Part shown: positions 17,022 to 30,467 of the stretch, in pieces | How the letters are laid out: the number at the start of each line of letters is the position of its first letter | How positions within the stretch are numbered: position 1 is the stretch's first letter | Source of the DNA: Dermatophilus congolensis | GTDB taxonomy: Bacteria > Actinomycetota > Actinomycetes > Actinomycetales > Dermatophilaceae | Assembly (NCBI GenBank): GCA_030538115.1 | Contig: JAUNUP010000008.1 | Coordinates: forward strand, 129,731 to 193,730 | DNA: 64,000 bases | Direction of reading: 5' to 3' | Notes under the pieces: model-generated | What the model was told of the DNA's origin: nothing | The model's database searches: none | The model's input: the letters and a program-made list of their open reading frames with translations, nothing else | Made by a program: the position numbers and the translations under genes

Positions 17022-18275
17022 ATGGTGACCAACCGAACATCTCGCGACACGCGCGGCCTCACCTCGGCAAACGCTAGCGGCGCGGCTTCGCCCGGCGCGA
17101 CGCAGCTGACGCTCCGCCGCGCCAACCTGGCGAGCGTTCTCAAAACGATTCTCGAGAGCCCCGATCCGCCGTCGCGGGCCGATGTGGCGACCGCGACGGG
17201 CATGACGCGATCCACCGTCAGCAGGCTCGTCGACGACCTCGTGCGGGGAGGAGTGCTTGCCGAACAGGAGCCAGTCGCCACCCAGAAGCGCGGTCGCCCT
17301 GCGGTGCCGCTCGTCGCCGCCGAAGGCACGTTCGTCGGCGTGGGCCTGGAGGTCTCGCTCGACTTTCTCGCGGTACGAGTGCTCGACCTCGCCGGAGACG
17401 TGCTGGCCGAGCGGGTGCTACCGGGTGAGTTCATCGCCTCCGACCCGGTGGAGACGCTCACGAGGCTCACGTCGCTCGCAGCTGATGCCCTGGCTGAACC
17501 TGTGGCGGCCGGAGTGACGGTGGTCGGAGCGGGGCTGGCGGTGCCCGGCATCGTTGACGAGGTCTCGCCCAGGCTTCTGGTCGCGCCCAACCTGGGCTGG
17601 TTAGAACTCGACGTGCCCCCGATCGTCGCAGGTCCACACGCGGGCTGGTCGCTAGGTAATGAGGCGGATCTGGCAGCACTGTGTGTCGGATACGAGAAGC
17701 CCGGCCGGCCAGGCGCACACCGCGAGTTCGTTTACATCTCCGGCGCAGTTGGCGTCGGCGCCTCGATCCACATGGGGCAGACGTTCCGGGGAGCGAACGG
17801 CTGGGCTGGTGAGGTCGGTCACATCTGCGTCGACCCGACGGGCCCACTCTGTCGGTGCGGTGCCCGAGGTTGCCTGGAGCAATACGTCGGGCGTCGGGCC
17901 TTGTTGGATGGCGCGGGTCTGGCGGCGGATGCGCCATTCGACGAACTCGTGTTGGCGCTGCGGAACGACGAGGCACGTGCCCAGAAGGCGATCACACAGG
18001 CTGGGCGTGCTCTCGGGCAGGTGGTGTCCGGCGTGGTCAACATGCTCGACATACGCACGGTGATCCTTGGTGGAGACCTTAGCGTGCTGGGGGAGTTCGT
18101 CATCCCGCAGATGTATCCGGAGCTGGAGGTGCGCGTACTGTCGTCACGGTGGGCGCCCACGCACGTGCTGACCGCCGACCTCGGTACGGCGCCCGCGGCG
18201 ACGGGTGCGGCGTACGGGGCTCTGCAGGCGCTCATCGACGATCCGGCGGGCTGGATCGACTCACCAGCAGGATGA
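17022..18275 (+). CDS. ROK family transcriptional regulator (XylR-like)
   Basis: A protein of about 417 residues: an N-terminal winged helix ([26 protein letters not shown], about residues 50-75) followed by a ROK sugar-kinase-like domain. The ROK signature and zinc site are seen in [22 protein letters not shown] near residue 270. It most likely represses the divergent xylA operon and is released by xylose or a related sugar. The start is the ATG at 17022, or the GTG three bases later; neither has a strong ribosome site, so the mRNA may have a short leader. Confidence 0.88.
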   Translation: MVTNRTSRDTRGLTSANASGAASPGATQLTLRRANLASVLKTILESPDPPSRADVATATGMTRSTVSRLVDDLVRGGVLAEQEPVATQKRGRPAVPLVAAEGTFVGVGLEVSLDFLAVRVLDLAGDVLAERVLPGEFIASDPVETLTRLTSLAADALAEPVAAGVTVVGAGLAVPGIVDEVSPRLLVAPNLGWLELDVPPIVAGPHAGWSLGNEADLAALCVGYEKPGRPGAHREFVYISGAVGVGASIHMGQTFRGANGWAGEVGHICVDPTGPLCRCGARGCLEQYVGRRALLDGAGLAADAPFDELVLALRNDEARAQKAITQAGRALGQVVSGVVNMLDIRTVILGGDLSVLGEFVIPQMYPELEVRVLSSRWAPTHVLTADLGTAPAATGAAYGALQALIDDPAGWIDSPAG

Positions 18276-18359
18276 CCGCCGCTGCGTTCGTTCCGCGGCC
18301 ACCCCGGTAGCCGTGTCAGACCTGAGCCGTAGGGTTGGGCGAAACCGAAGGGGGTCGCG

Positions 18360-22057
<3,698 letters not shown>

Positions 22058-22061
<4 letters not shown>

Positions 22062-23071
22062 GTGTCACCGAGCAGAGCACCCGAGCGAGCCGCCTCGCCA
22101 CGACGTACCTGGGCCTGCCGCTGACCGGGCCGGTCATCGCCTCCGCCGGGCCGCGCACACGCACGGTCGAGTCGATGCTCGCCCTCGAAAAGGCCGGGGC
22201 GGCGGCCGTGGTGCTGCCGTCGCTGTTCGAGGAGGAGGTGATCGCAGAGGAGGAGGCGATCGCCGACGCGTTCGACCGCGGTGCCGACTTCGCCGAGTTC
22301 AGCGAGATGATGCCCGACATCCCGATGCCCGACCTCGGCCCCGAGCGGCACGTGCGTTTGGTCGAGCAGGCCAAGGCGGCGCTGACCATTCCTGTGATCG
22401 CGAGCGTCAACGCGACGCACACGGGCTCGTGGAGCCGCTACGCGACGATGATGGCCGATGCCGGGGCTGATGCGATCGAACTCAACCTCTACGCAGTGGC
22501 CGCAGACCCCACGAAGTCGGCTGCGGAGGTCGAGAACGACTACCTCTCGGTCATTGAGCAGGTGCGGGCCGCGGTCTCGGTGCCGCTGGCCGTGAAACTG
22601 TCTCCGTTCTTCACGTCGTTTGCGCACTTCGCAGCGCGAGCGGTCGACTCCGGAGCGAATGGTCTGGTCGTCTTCAACAGGTTCTACGCACCCGATCTCG
22701 ACATCGAGACACTGAGCCTCGAACCGAAGGTCGACCTCTCCGGGCCTGGAGCGCTGAGGATGCCGTTGCGGTGGCTCGGCATCCTGCGCTCGCAGTTGCC
22801 GCAGAGCACATCGCTCGCCGCGACCTCCGGCGTGCACAGCGGCGCCGACGTCATCAAGGCACTGCTCGTCGGTGCGAGCGTGGCGTGTACGACCGCGGCT
22901 GTCGTGAAGAACGGGCCGGGTGTCGTCTCCGAATGGCTCGACGAGATCGACGGCTGGCTCGTGGCACGCGAGTACGACGGGATCGATCAGCTCAGGGGCT
23001 CTCTGAGCGCCACAGCGAGCGGTGACCCGGCGACTTTCGAGCGGAGCCAATACATCAAGATCGTGAGCTGA
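22058..23071 (+). CDS. Dihydroorotate dehydrogenase-like flavoprotein
   Basis: A 337-residue TIM-barrel protein of the dihydroorotate dehydrogenase superfamily. It has PVIASAGPRTRTVESMLALEKAG near the N-terminus, IPVIASVNATHTGSW, DAIELNLYAV, VPLAVKLSPFF and TSGVHSGADVIKALLVGAS, corresponding to the flavin-binding strands. Close homologues are found next to nifJ in other bacteria and are probably not the pyrimidine enzyme; the substrate is unknown. The ATG at 22058 overlaps the nifJ stop, so translation is coupled and the two are likely to work together. After it, 23072-23303 holds only a small hairpin (about 23175-23192) and no gene. Confidence 0.85.
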
Positions 23072-23303
23072 CGCCATCAGGTCGGCAGTGGAGCCCTGTG
23101 GTTTCCCTAGACCTGGCGAGCGCACGGGGATGCCACGACACTCCGCGTGCCGGTGTAAGGAATTGCCTGCCCCGCGTGGCAGATTGGCCACGAGACTGTC
23201 CAGCACCTCTGGCGTGAGGGGGCACCTTGCCGGCATCGGTCGAAACCGTGGCGTGCTTCTGCCGTCCCCTCAGCTCGCATCGGCTCATCTCTAGGGACGG
23301 AAC

Positions 23304-23654
23304 ATGATCAGCTACCTGCTCGCCTCGCCGGCTGCCCCCTCGCCGTCACCCACCATCGCCGAGTGGGCGAGCACCGCCTTGGGCGGCGCCAACGCCTCCG
23401 CGAATGTGGCTGCCGGTACCGGTTTGAACTGGGTATTCCTCGGGTCGATCATCGTCGGCATCGTCACGGCGTTGTTCGCCTTCATCGGCATCAGCCAGAT
23501 CGCGAGCTCCCGCAGGGGAGACGTCGCACGCGCCGGTCGCCAGTCGGCCGTGGCCGCCATCGGCACCTTCTGGGTGGCCTTGGCCATCGGCGGGTTCGCG
23601 ACCCTGCTCATCTCCGGGATCGGAACGTTCTTGCAGAGCGCGTTCTCAGGCTGA
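23304..23654 (+). CDS. Small two-helix membrane protein, VirB2/pilin-like
   Basis: A 116-residue protein with a short Pro/Ser-rich N-terminus and two membrane helices, WVFLGSIIVGIVTALFAFIG (about 45-64) and TFWVALAIGGFATLLISGIG (about 88-107), joined by a basic loop (SSRRGDVARAGR). This size and topology, and its position as first gene before a VirB4-like ATPase gene, fit a VirB2/TrbC-type pilin or channel subunit of a type IV secretion system. There is no sequence motif that proves this. AGGGA lies upstream of the ATG. The next gene starts 22 bases downstream. Confidence 0.6.
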   Translation: MISYLLASPAAPSPSPTIAEWASTALGGANASANVAAGTGLNWVFLGSIIVGIVTALFAFIGISQIASSRRGDVARAGRQSAVAAIGTFWVALAIGGFATLLISGIGTFLQSAFSG

Positions 23655-23675
23655 CGACGGCTGACACCTGCAGAC

Positions 23676-24146
23676 ATGCGTATTCGCACCGACGACGCGG
23701 CGACGCGGGTCGAGTTCACGTTCTACGAGCTCCCCGGCGAGGCCCGCTGGTTCCAGTGGGTCCGCTTCTACATCGCGTGCGTCATCGGGGTGCCGTTGGT
23801 GTCGTTTCTGCTGTGGAGCATCGGTTCGCTGTTCACGAGCGGTCCCTGGCTGATCATCGGTGCGACCCTGGCCGGCACGGCGCTCACGGTGACCGCGGTG
23901 ATCGCGATCCTCACGCTCACGGGCAGGTACGAGACACCGACCACGCCCCTGCTGTACCGCTACCGCCAGCTTCGCGACGAGCTTTCGGCGCCGCGCACGC
24001 CGAAACCGGTGGTGGGCCCGCCTGTGATCATGCCGACCTGGGAGGCCACCGAGGTCGCCGCGCCCGTCTACGACCCCACCTCATACGGAGCCAGATGTGA
24101 CTACCCACACCGCGGGGCTGCGGAACTCCCTGACGAGTTTTCGTGA
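23676..24146 (+). CDS. Two-helix membrane protein, PrgI/VirB3-like
   Basis: A 156-residue protein with two adjacent membrane segments (about residues 28-50 and 55-80) near the N-terminus and a cytoplasmic, Pro-rich C-terminus. In actinobacterial conjugation loci, a small two-helix protein of this kind (often called PrgI family, comparable to VirB3) sits just before the VirB4-like ATPase, as here. The assignment rests on position and topology. Its 3' end overlaps the ATPase gene by 50 bases, an unusually long overlap that suggests tight co-translation. Confidence 0.6.
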   Translation: MRIRTDDAATRVEFTFYELPGEARWFQWVRFYIACVIGVPLVSFLLWSIGSLFTSGPWLIIGATLAGTALTVTAVIAILTLTGRYETPTTPLLYRYRQLRDELSAPRTPKPVVGPPVIMPTWEATEVAAPVYDPTSYGARCDYPHRGAAELPDEFS

Positions 24147-26658
24147 GCGCCGGGCCGAGCGTCGGCGTGTGCGCCGCACTGAGCCGTACGGTCACGCCAA
24201 CCTCTTCGCCTCCCCGATCAGTGACGAGACCTGGCTCTTCTTTCGTGTGAACGACCAGGTGTGGCGCGGACGCTCAGCCGCCGAGCGTGACCACACCATC
24301 CGTGGCGACGCCGCGGTGTGGAGCCAGCTTGTCGGAGAACGGGTCTGGGTGCGCGGGTACCCGACGGGCTACCCGGTCGACGCGATCACGGCGGCGTACG
24401 AGGCGGCGGCACCGGATCCGGTGCCGCCGACGACGGACACTGGCATTGCCACCGCCGCAGGCAGCAGCTCGGGGTGGGCCGGGCACCTCGCCAGGCAGGC
24501 GGAGGCGATGCGTCGGCTCGAAGCGGCGCGCTGGCGCACGATCGTGGCGATCCGCCTCACAGACAAGGCGATCTCGCGCGACGAGCTGCAACTCTGCCTC
24601 CCCGGTGCCGCGCTGCCGCACAACAAATTGGCCTATGCCGACGTGCAGGAGCGGGTCGACCACCTGACCCGCACGCTGGCTGGCCCGGATGCGAACCGTC
24701 CGTGGGCCGAGCCCATGTCGGCGCGTGCCGTGGAGGCCGTGTGCATCGAGTCGTCGCGCATGGGCCTGCCCGGGCACGCGCCCGTGTACCCCTCCGCCGA
24801 CGCGCTGCAGGCATCGGTGCAGCTCTCGACTCTGCACGACGGTGTCTCGACGGCCCGTTACGCCTCGGTGCTGCGACTCGAAAGCGCTCCCGATGACATC
24901 GACACCAACGACCTGATCGTGCCGTGGCTCGCGTGGTTCGGCACGCGGCGGGGGCGCGTCGACCTCGTGGCCTGCGGCGACATCGTCGACGGGCGTGATC
25001 TCAAGGACTCCGCCGAGTTGCTCGTGCGCCAGAACGCTTCGATCGCCCGCGCCGACCGTGCCGAGGGATACGACGCGCGACCGGAGGTCGAGGACGGGCT
25101 CGACCGCGCCCGCGGCTACCGGCGCGAGGTCAGCTCGCACTCCGCCTCGGTACGGCATCGCTTCGTGGGTCTCGTGAAGGTGGCGGTCTCCACTGCGACC
25201 AGGGAAGACACGGCGGCGGCGGTGCGCGCGATCAAGTCGGAGGCCGACGCCGACAACCGCATGACTCTCGTGCACGAGCTGGGTCAGTATGCCGATTGGC
25301 TCACCTTCCAGCCGGGCCGGCCGTGGGACTTCAGCGGCCACGTCACCCAGATGCCGGTGCTTTCGTGGGCGGCGGGGATGCCGCAGGTCACCGGCCGGGC
25401 GGGCGCCGACGCGGGGGCGCTGCTCGGCGGCATCGCCGGGTCGAACGAGGTCTACCAGATGGACTGGTGGGAGGGGCCGCGCCGCAACCACGCGGGCACC
25501 ACCCTCGTCACCGGCAACCTCGGCGAGGGCAAGTCGACCCTCGCGGCCAGGGCGGCGTTCGAATCGACGCTGGCCGGTATCTCGACGTTCGTCATCGACC
25601 CGTCGCCGCACGGCTCCCTCGCCCGCATCGCGGGGCTGACCTCGATCGCCGACCGCTCGCGGGTCGTGCCGATCACCAAAGAGGCTCCGCCGGGAGCCCT
25701 CATGCCGCACATGGCGATTCCAGAGGCGCGTAGATCCGACTTCGAATCGGAGGAGGAGTTTCTCGGCGACCTGCGCGCACGCGCCTCCGAGCGCATCGCC
25801 CACTCCATCGACATGACCAAGGCCTGCCTGCCCTGGCGCATGGCCGACGATGCCGACGTCAACTCCGCCGTCGAGGCCGCGTGCAACGCCGTCGGTGGTG
25901 ACTACGGTCTGCACTCACAGGCGATCATCGACGCACTCGCCCAGGAGGGTGAGGCAGGCCGCCGCGCCGCAGCTCAGCTGGCGGGCAAACGCGAATCGCT
26001 CGAGGGGCAGCTCGTCTTTCCGGTGCAGGAGGTCGACCCCGACCGGGTGATCGACCTCGTGACGAGCGAGACCCTCACCGTCATCACACTGCCCGGTATC
26101 GAGGTGCCGGAGCCGACCCTGCCTCGCGCGGAGTGGACCACCGAGATGCGCCAGGCCGTGCCGATCCTGCTCGGGGCCGCGCGCCTCGCCTCCTTGCACC
26201 TGTGGGCCGACCGGGAGCGGAAGCTGCAGGTCATCGACGAACTCGGCGTGCTCGCGGCGGGCCAGTCGGCGATGACCTCGCTCATGCGCCGCTCCGCCCT
26301 CGACACCCGCAAGGTCGCGGCGGCGGTGCTGTGGATCATGCACACGGTCACCCCGCTCACGCGCCTGGGCGACGACCTCATCCGCAGCCTCATCGGCCAG
26401 TTCGTCACGTTCCGGGTGGCGGAGGCGAACGCGGCCGAGGTCGCCTCGCTCATGCGCGTGCCCGTGGGTGAGGGGTGGGAGCAGCGGCTCGAGCGGCTCC
26501 GCAACGCCGAGATGCTCATCCGCGGGTTCGACGACAGGCTTGCCGTCACGGCCCACGACTGGGCGTGGTGGCCTCCGGAACTGCGGGCGGCCGCCAACAC
26601 GACCAGCGTCGCCGCCCCGGCGAGGGTCGAGGACGTGTACGGAGACTGGTCACGATGA
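24097..26658 (+). CDS. VirB4-like secretion ATPase
   Basis: An 853-residue protein with a large N-terminal domain and a C-terminal P-loop ATPase domain: Walker A GNLGEGKST at residues 473-481 and Walker B LQVIDELGVL at 710-719. The arrangement and length match the VirB4/TraC/SCO6880-type ATPases that drive type IV secretion. It should sit at the inner face of the membrane and power assembly or transport. It starts with GTG at 24097 inside the end of the preceding gene and ends in ATGA shared with the next gene. No VirD4-type coupling ATPase or relaxase gene is found nearby. Confidence 0.82.
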   Translation: MTTHTAGLRNSLTSFRERRAERRRVRRTEPYGHANLFASPISDETWLFFRVNDQVWRGRSAAERDHTIRGDAAVWSQLVGERVWVRGYPTGYPVDAITAAYEAAAPDPVPPTTDTGIATAAGSSSGWAGHLARQAEAMRRLEAARWRTIVAIRLTDKAISRDELQLCLPGAALPHNKLAYADVQERVDHLTRTLAGPDANRPWAEPMSARAVEAVCIESSRMGLPGHAPVYPSADALQASVQLSTLHDGVSTARYASVLRLESAPDDIDTNDLIVPWLAWFGTRRGRVDLVACGDIVDGRDLKDSAELLVRQNASIARADRAEGYDARPEVEDGLDRARGYRREVSSHSASVRHRFVGLVKVAVSTATREDTAAAVRAIKSEADADNRMTLVHELGQYADWLTFQPGRPWDFSGHVTQMPVLSWAAGMPQVTGRAGADAGALLGGIAGSNEVYQMDWWEGPRRNHAGTTLVTGNLGEGKSTLAARAAFESTLAGISTFVIDPSPHGSLARIAGLTSIADRSRVVPITKEAPPGALMPHMAIPEARRSDFESEEEFLGDLRARASERIAHSIDMTKACLPWRMADDADVNSAVEAACNAVGGDYGLHSQAIIDALAQEGEAGRRAAAQLAGKRESLEGQLVFPVQEVDPDRVIDLVTSETLTVITLPGIEVPEPTLPRAEWTTEMRQAVPILLGAARLASLHLWADRERKLQVIDELGVLAAGQSAMTSLMRRSALDTRKVAAAVLWIMHTVTPLTRLGDDLIRSLIGQFVTFRVAEANAAEVASLMRVPVGEGWEQRLERLRNAEMLIRGFDDRLAVTAHDWAWWPPELRAAANTTSVAAPARVEDVYGDWSR

Positions 26659-29033
26659 GGCGGGTCGTCGCGGCGTTTCTGCTCGCGGCGGCCACCCTCG
26701 GCGTGTGGCTGCTCGCTGCTTCGGCGGCGTCGGCCTCTCCAGTTTCGCTGGTGCCCGCGGTGTCGCCTGTGCCGTGGCCGCAGCCCTCATCGGTTGCCCC
26801 GGTGACCCCTGGGGAGACACCCGCGACGCCAGAACCCTCACCTGAACCTTCACCTGGGTCGACGCTCGATCCGTCGACGCCGTCGGTCCCGGAATCGCGC
26901 AGCCCGCTCGACCGACTCGGCGACGCCGCTACGGGGGCGACCGCCGACCTGCAATGCAAGCGTCCGCCCGCCCCCGGCAAACCCGTGGAGGGCTTGGCCG
27001 GTTGGATCGACGGAGGTCCGGCCCAGCAGGGCGCGGGCCTGTACTCGCGGTACGGGTACGGCGGTTGGCAGCCGGTGATCTACGACCCCGGTTGCCCGAT
27101 CTCCGTCGATGGTCTGCGGGGCGCCGAGGCTCGAATCTTCGACGGGCGCAACGAAACCGCGTCGCTGTACATGCAGGTGCAGTTGGCGGCGGTCGCCCTG
27201 GCCGTGGAGGCCGCGAACATCGTGTTCGCCCAAGACGGCATCTGGGCGCTGCTCACCCCGGTCACCGCGTTCTTGCGGTGGAGCATCGGGGCGCGCTGGT
27301 GGGTGCTGTTCGGCGCGCTCGCTCTGGCCGCGACCGGTGTGTACTGGCTCGTGCGCGCCCGGCGCGGCGACGTGGCGGAGGCGTCGGCGTCGTCGGCGCG
27401 ATCGGCGATCATCCTCGCGGTCGGAGGCGCCTGCCTTGCGACGACCGTCACCGCGGGGGCGCTCGTGTCGCAGGGGGTTTCGGCGTTCTACGGAGCGATG
27501 GGGCAGGCGACCGTCGCAACCGCCACGGCGGCGGGGGCTGCCGATGCCCTCACGTCGCCGGGTGCCCAGTCGACTCAGAGCACGCCCGGCACGTCAGGCG
27601 CGTCCAGCACGTCAGGGGCAGCATCGACGCAGGCCCCCGCGCCCGGCACGGCCGACGCCGTGCTCGGCGACATGCTCGTGAGCAACGTCGTCTACCCCTC
27701 CTGGCTGATGCTGCATTTCGGCAACGACCACCGCGCGGCAGCCCAGTTCGGGGAGCGCCTGTTCGCGGCCGGGGCGATGACGCGCGAAGAGGCAGCCCGA
27801 GCCGCCTCCGATCCGGCGTACGCGAGCAGCCTCACGGCCGCGAAGAAGTCTGACTACGTCCAGGTCGCAAGGGAATACCAGGCTGCCTACCCCGACACGT
27901 ACAACCGCTACCTCGCGGGCAACGACACTAGCGGGCGCCCGTCGGCCGCGCTGGCCGGTCTGCTGGGCTGCATCCCGATCGTCGTTTTTCTCGTCTGGTC
28001 GCTGTGGTGGATGGGCACGCTGCGCATCGTCATCGACCTCGCACTTGCGCTGGCGCCGGCGGGAGCGCTGCTGGCGCAGTTCCCGCGCGCGCAATGGCTT
28101 GCAACCGCGCTGGTCAAGTGGCTCACTGTCTATCTGGTGACGGCGGCGGTGGCGACCACGCTGTTCGTCGTGCTGGTCGCCGGGGGAGTCGGCGGCATCC
28201 TCGGCGCCAACGCTGCGACCTCCTCCAAGGTCATCGCGATGTTCGTGCTTCTCGTGCTCGGGCGGGCGATGTGGAAGAAGCGGCGCCTCATCACCGAGCG
28301 CACCGGTGTCAGCCGCGACTCCGAGCGCGTGGCCGTGGCGATGGAATCGCTGCGACAGGAGCTGCAGAATGTGCGAAGCAGCAGGTCGTGGCAGAACGGC
28401 GCGGTGACCGGAGCCGCGACGGGTGCGCTCGCGGCAGCAGCGACCGGTGCGGCCGTCGCTTCCGCCGCGCCTGTCGTGCTCGCCGATGCGGAGCCACGCC
28501 GACTGGCGCGCCCCGTCGACGCGGCGCCCGAGCCCGCCATGGCGAACAGCGAGCCGGTCGAGCAGCCAGCTCATGTTGCTCCGGTCGTCCCGGTGCCTGC
28601 GAGCAGGAGCTTCGGGGCACCCGCGGTAGCGCCGGGAACGACTGTCGGCCTTGGTGACTCGGCTGGCGATTCGGTCAGCAGCCCAGCTGGAGGAGTGCCG
28701 CTCGACTCGTTCGACGCGGCCGCCCGGGAGCGAGCGGCCCGTCGCGTCGAAGCCGCGCGTGCTGCGGCCTCTGGTGTCACGGTCGCCGGTTCGTCCCGTG
28801 AGCAGCTCGAACACCCGCGTCGTTTGGACCCGGTCGACTGGCCTACGGATCGCCACGACCCCCACGTGAACGAGGTTCCCGACTCGGTACCCGACTCTGT
28901 CGCGCCTCTCGCGGTGTCAACGGCGTCGCCTCACCGTCTGGAGACCCCGAGCGCCTCCGACGATCTGGCTCCTGTGCCCGTGCCCGCGAGGTCGAGGCAG
29001 GTGAACGCCCATGCAGACGCATCCGAGCGGTAG
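26655..29033 (+). CDS. Polytopic membrane protein, VirB6/TrbL-like
   Basis: A 792-residue protein. It has a signal-like N-terminus (MRRVVAAFLLAAATLGVWLL) and a Pro/Glu/Ser-rich stretch (about 38-78). Then come several membrane segments: about 214-236, 250-285, 434-475 (two helices), 488-520 and 525-540. The C-terminal tail of about 250 residues is long, Ala/Val/Pro-rich and probably disordered. The central cluster of helices around a loop, in a gene next to a VirB4-like ATPase, fits the VirB6/TrbL channel protein. The ATG at 26655 overlaps the ATPase stop. The 3' end overlaps the following gene by 23 bases. Confidence 0.65.
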   Translation: MRRVVAAFLLAAATLGVWLLAASAASASPVSLVPAVSPVPWPQPSSVAPVTPGETPATPEPSPEPSPGSTLDPSTPSVPESRSPLDRLGDAATGATADLQCKRPPAPGKPVEGLAGWIDGGPAQQGAGLYSRYGYGGWQPVIYDPGCPISVDGLRGAEARIFDGRNETASLYMQVQLAAVALAVEAANIVFAQDGIWALLTPVTAFLRWSIGARWWVLFGALALAATGVYWLVRARRGDVAEASASSARSAIILAVGGACLATTVTAGALVSQGVSAFYGAMGQATVATATAAGAADALTSPGAQSTQSTPGTSGASSTSGAASTQAPAPGTADAVLGDMLVSNVVYPSWLMLHFGNDHRAAAQFGERLFAAGAMTREEAARAASDPAYASSLTAAKKSDYVQVAREYQAAYPDTYNRYLAGNDTSGRPSAALAGLLGCIPIVVFLVWSLWWMGTLRIVIDLALALAPAGALLAQFPRAQWLATALVKWLTVYLVTAAVATTLFVVLVAGGVGGILGANAATSSKVIAMFVLLVLGRAMWKKRRLITERTGVSRDSERVAVAMESLRQELQNVRSSRSWQNGAVTGAATGALAAAATGAAVASAAPVVLADAEPRRLARPVDAAPEPAMANSEPVEQPAHVAPVVPVPASRSFGAPAVAPGTTVGLGDSAGDSVSSPAGGVPLDSFDAAARERAARRVEAARAAASGVTVAGSSREQLEHPRRLDPVDWPTDRHDPHVNEVPDSVPDSVAPLAVSTASPHRLETPSASDDLAPVPVPARSRQVNAHADASER

Positions 29034-29499
29034 AGGCCGGTTGGTTCGGACTCTCGCGTGGGCGATGCACACGCCGCGCCGCGCTGCCCTGGTCGCGGTG
29101 GGGATGACGGTGATGGTGCTGATCGTCACGATCGCCGTGCTCGCGCTCGCCACCCGCGGAGGCGGTCAGGCGGCCCGCCCCGGAGCAGCAGCGGTCGACC
29201 GTTCCTCGTGCAGCGCCGTGACCACGGGTTTCGCCACCGACTTCTTCACCGACCCCTCCGCCTCAGGCTGGGCGGAGAAGGTGGCGCGCTGGGTTGATCC
29301 ACCCCTGCGCGACCCGGTGACCAGCATCGACCCGGCGGATGTGCCCGGGGGTGCGGTCACTCCTCAGCGCGTCGACGAGCAGTCCGGCGCCTGTGACGCC
29401 TTCTTCACTGTCGCGCCCGGCAATCTGCAGGTGCGCGTGGAGGCGTCGACCACCGCTGCAGACGGGCAGTGGTACGTCACCGGCTGGGGTACCCCGTGA
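29011..29499 (+). CDS. Single-pass membrane protein, VirB8/TraA-like
   Basis: A 162-residue protein with a basic N-terminus, one membrane helix (about residues 26-48, VAVGMTVMVLIVTIAVLALA) and an extracellular domain of about 110 residues with two Cys. One helix plus a small globular domain is the plan of VirB8-type proteins, which have an NTF2-like fold; the similarity is structural guesswork. It overlaps the upstream gene by 23 bases and the next by GTGA. Confidence 0.55.
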   Translation: MQTHPSGRGRLVRTLAWAMHTPRRAALVAVGMTVMVLIVTIAVLALATRGGGQAARPGAAAVDRSSCSAVTTGFATDFFTDPSASGWAEKVARWVDPPLRDPVTSIDPADVPGGAVTPQRVDEQSGACDAFFTVAPGNLQVRVEASTTAADGQWYVTGWGTP

Positions 29500-30467
29500 G
29501 GCTGCGGTACCTCATCGCGGGCGCGGTGGCCGTGCCCTTGCTCGCCGGCGTGGTCGGCAACGGCGGATCGGTGTCGTACACAGGGGCGCTCGGTGCAGCT
29601 GGGCAGCAAGGCGTGGCGCCCGTGGCCGCGTGCGTGAAGGCTGCCGATGCGAAGCAGCTCGGGCTGACCGCCTCTCAGATCGACGTCGCTTCGCGCGGCA
29701 TCGCGGCAGCCGAACGGGCCGGAGTCGGCCGGTCGGGGGCCGAGATCATCGTCTCGGCGGGACTCGTCGAATCGGATCTCGCGAACCTGCCTTACGGAGA
29801 CCGCGATTCGCTGGGATGGCTGCAGCAGCGCCCGAGCCAGGGGTGGAACAACGCCACCGATGTCGACAGGGCGGCCGACGACTTCTTCGCCTCGATGCGT
29901 GAGCTCGTGCCCGACTGGGCCGCGCTCGATCAGGGCGCGGTCGCACAGCGCGTGCAGCGTTCGGCGTTTCCGGCGCGCTACGGGCAGCGCATGCCCGAGG
30001 CCCGCAACATCGTCGCCACCCTCACCGGGGCCGAATGTCCCACGGTCGCGCCGCCCTCCGCGGGCAAGGCCGGGGTCGTGCTCGCCTGGGCACAGACGCG
30101 CGTGGGCGACGCCTATATCCTCGGCGCCAACGGCCCCAACGTCTGGGACTGTTCGAGCTTCTCCCGTACCGCCATGGCCCAGATCGGCGTCTCGATGCCG
30201 AGAACCGCTCAGGGGCAACGCGACTGGTGCGCGCAGGGGAACTGCGAGCGAGTGCCCGACGGGGCCGAGCGTCCGGGCGACCTCATCTTCTGGGACTCCT
30301 ACCTCGGGCCGAACACCGTGGGCCACGTCGTCATCGTCAAAGACCCGGCGGCCCGGCAGACCGTCGATGCCCGCTCCCGCAGCCAGGGCGTCATCAACGG
30401 GAGCTACCCCCTCGCCTCCAAGAAGAACATCTTCGAGATCTGGCGACCGAAGGGACTGATCGCGTGA
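29496..30467 (+). CDS. Bifunctional cell-wall hydrolase (lysozyme-like plus NlpC/P60)
   Basis: A 323-residue exported protein with an N-terminal signal segment. The first domain has ESDLANLPYGDRDSLGWLQQ, typical of lysozyme/transglycosylase-like modules, with a candidate catalytic Glu at residue 92. The second is an NlpC/P60 peptidase: VWDCSSF with the nucleophile Cys at 219, PGDLIFW, and GHVVIV with His at 277. It should open peptidoglycan locally, the role of VirB1 in type IV secretion. Start and stop are both four-base overlaps (GTGA) with the neighbours, so it is clearly part of the operon. Confidence 0.85.
   Translation: MRLRYLIAGAVAVPLLAGVVGNGGSVSYTGALGAAGQQGVAPVAACVKAADAKQLGLTASQIDVASRGIAAAERAGVGRSGAEIIVSAGLVESDLANLPYGDRDSLGWLQQRPSQGWNNATDVDRAADDFFASMRELVPDWAALDQGAVAQRVQRSAFPARYGQRMPEARNIVATLTGAECPTVAPPSAGKAGVVLAWAQTRVGDAYILGANGPNVWDCSSFSRTAMAQIGVSMPRTAQGQRDWCAQGNCERVPDGAERPGDLIFWDSYLGPNTVGHVVIVKDPAARQTVDARSRSQGVINGSYPLASKKNIFEIWRPKGLIA

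Noticed and set aside
23072..23303. Riboswitch in the leader of the secretion-like operon
   Set aside because: Only one small hairpin is seen and no known riboswitch core could be matched.
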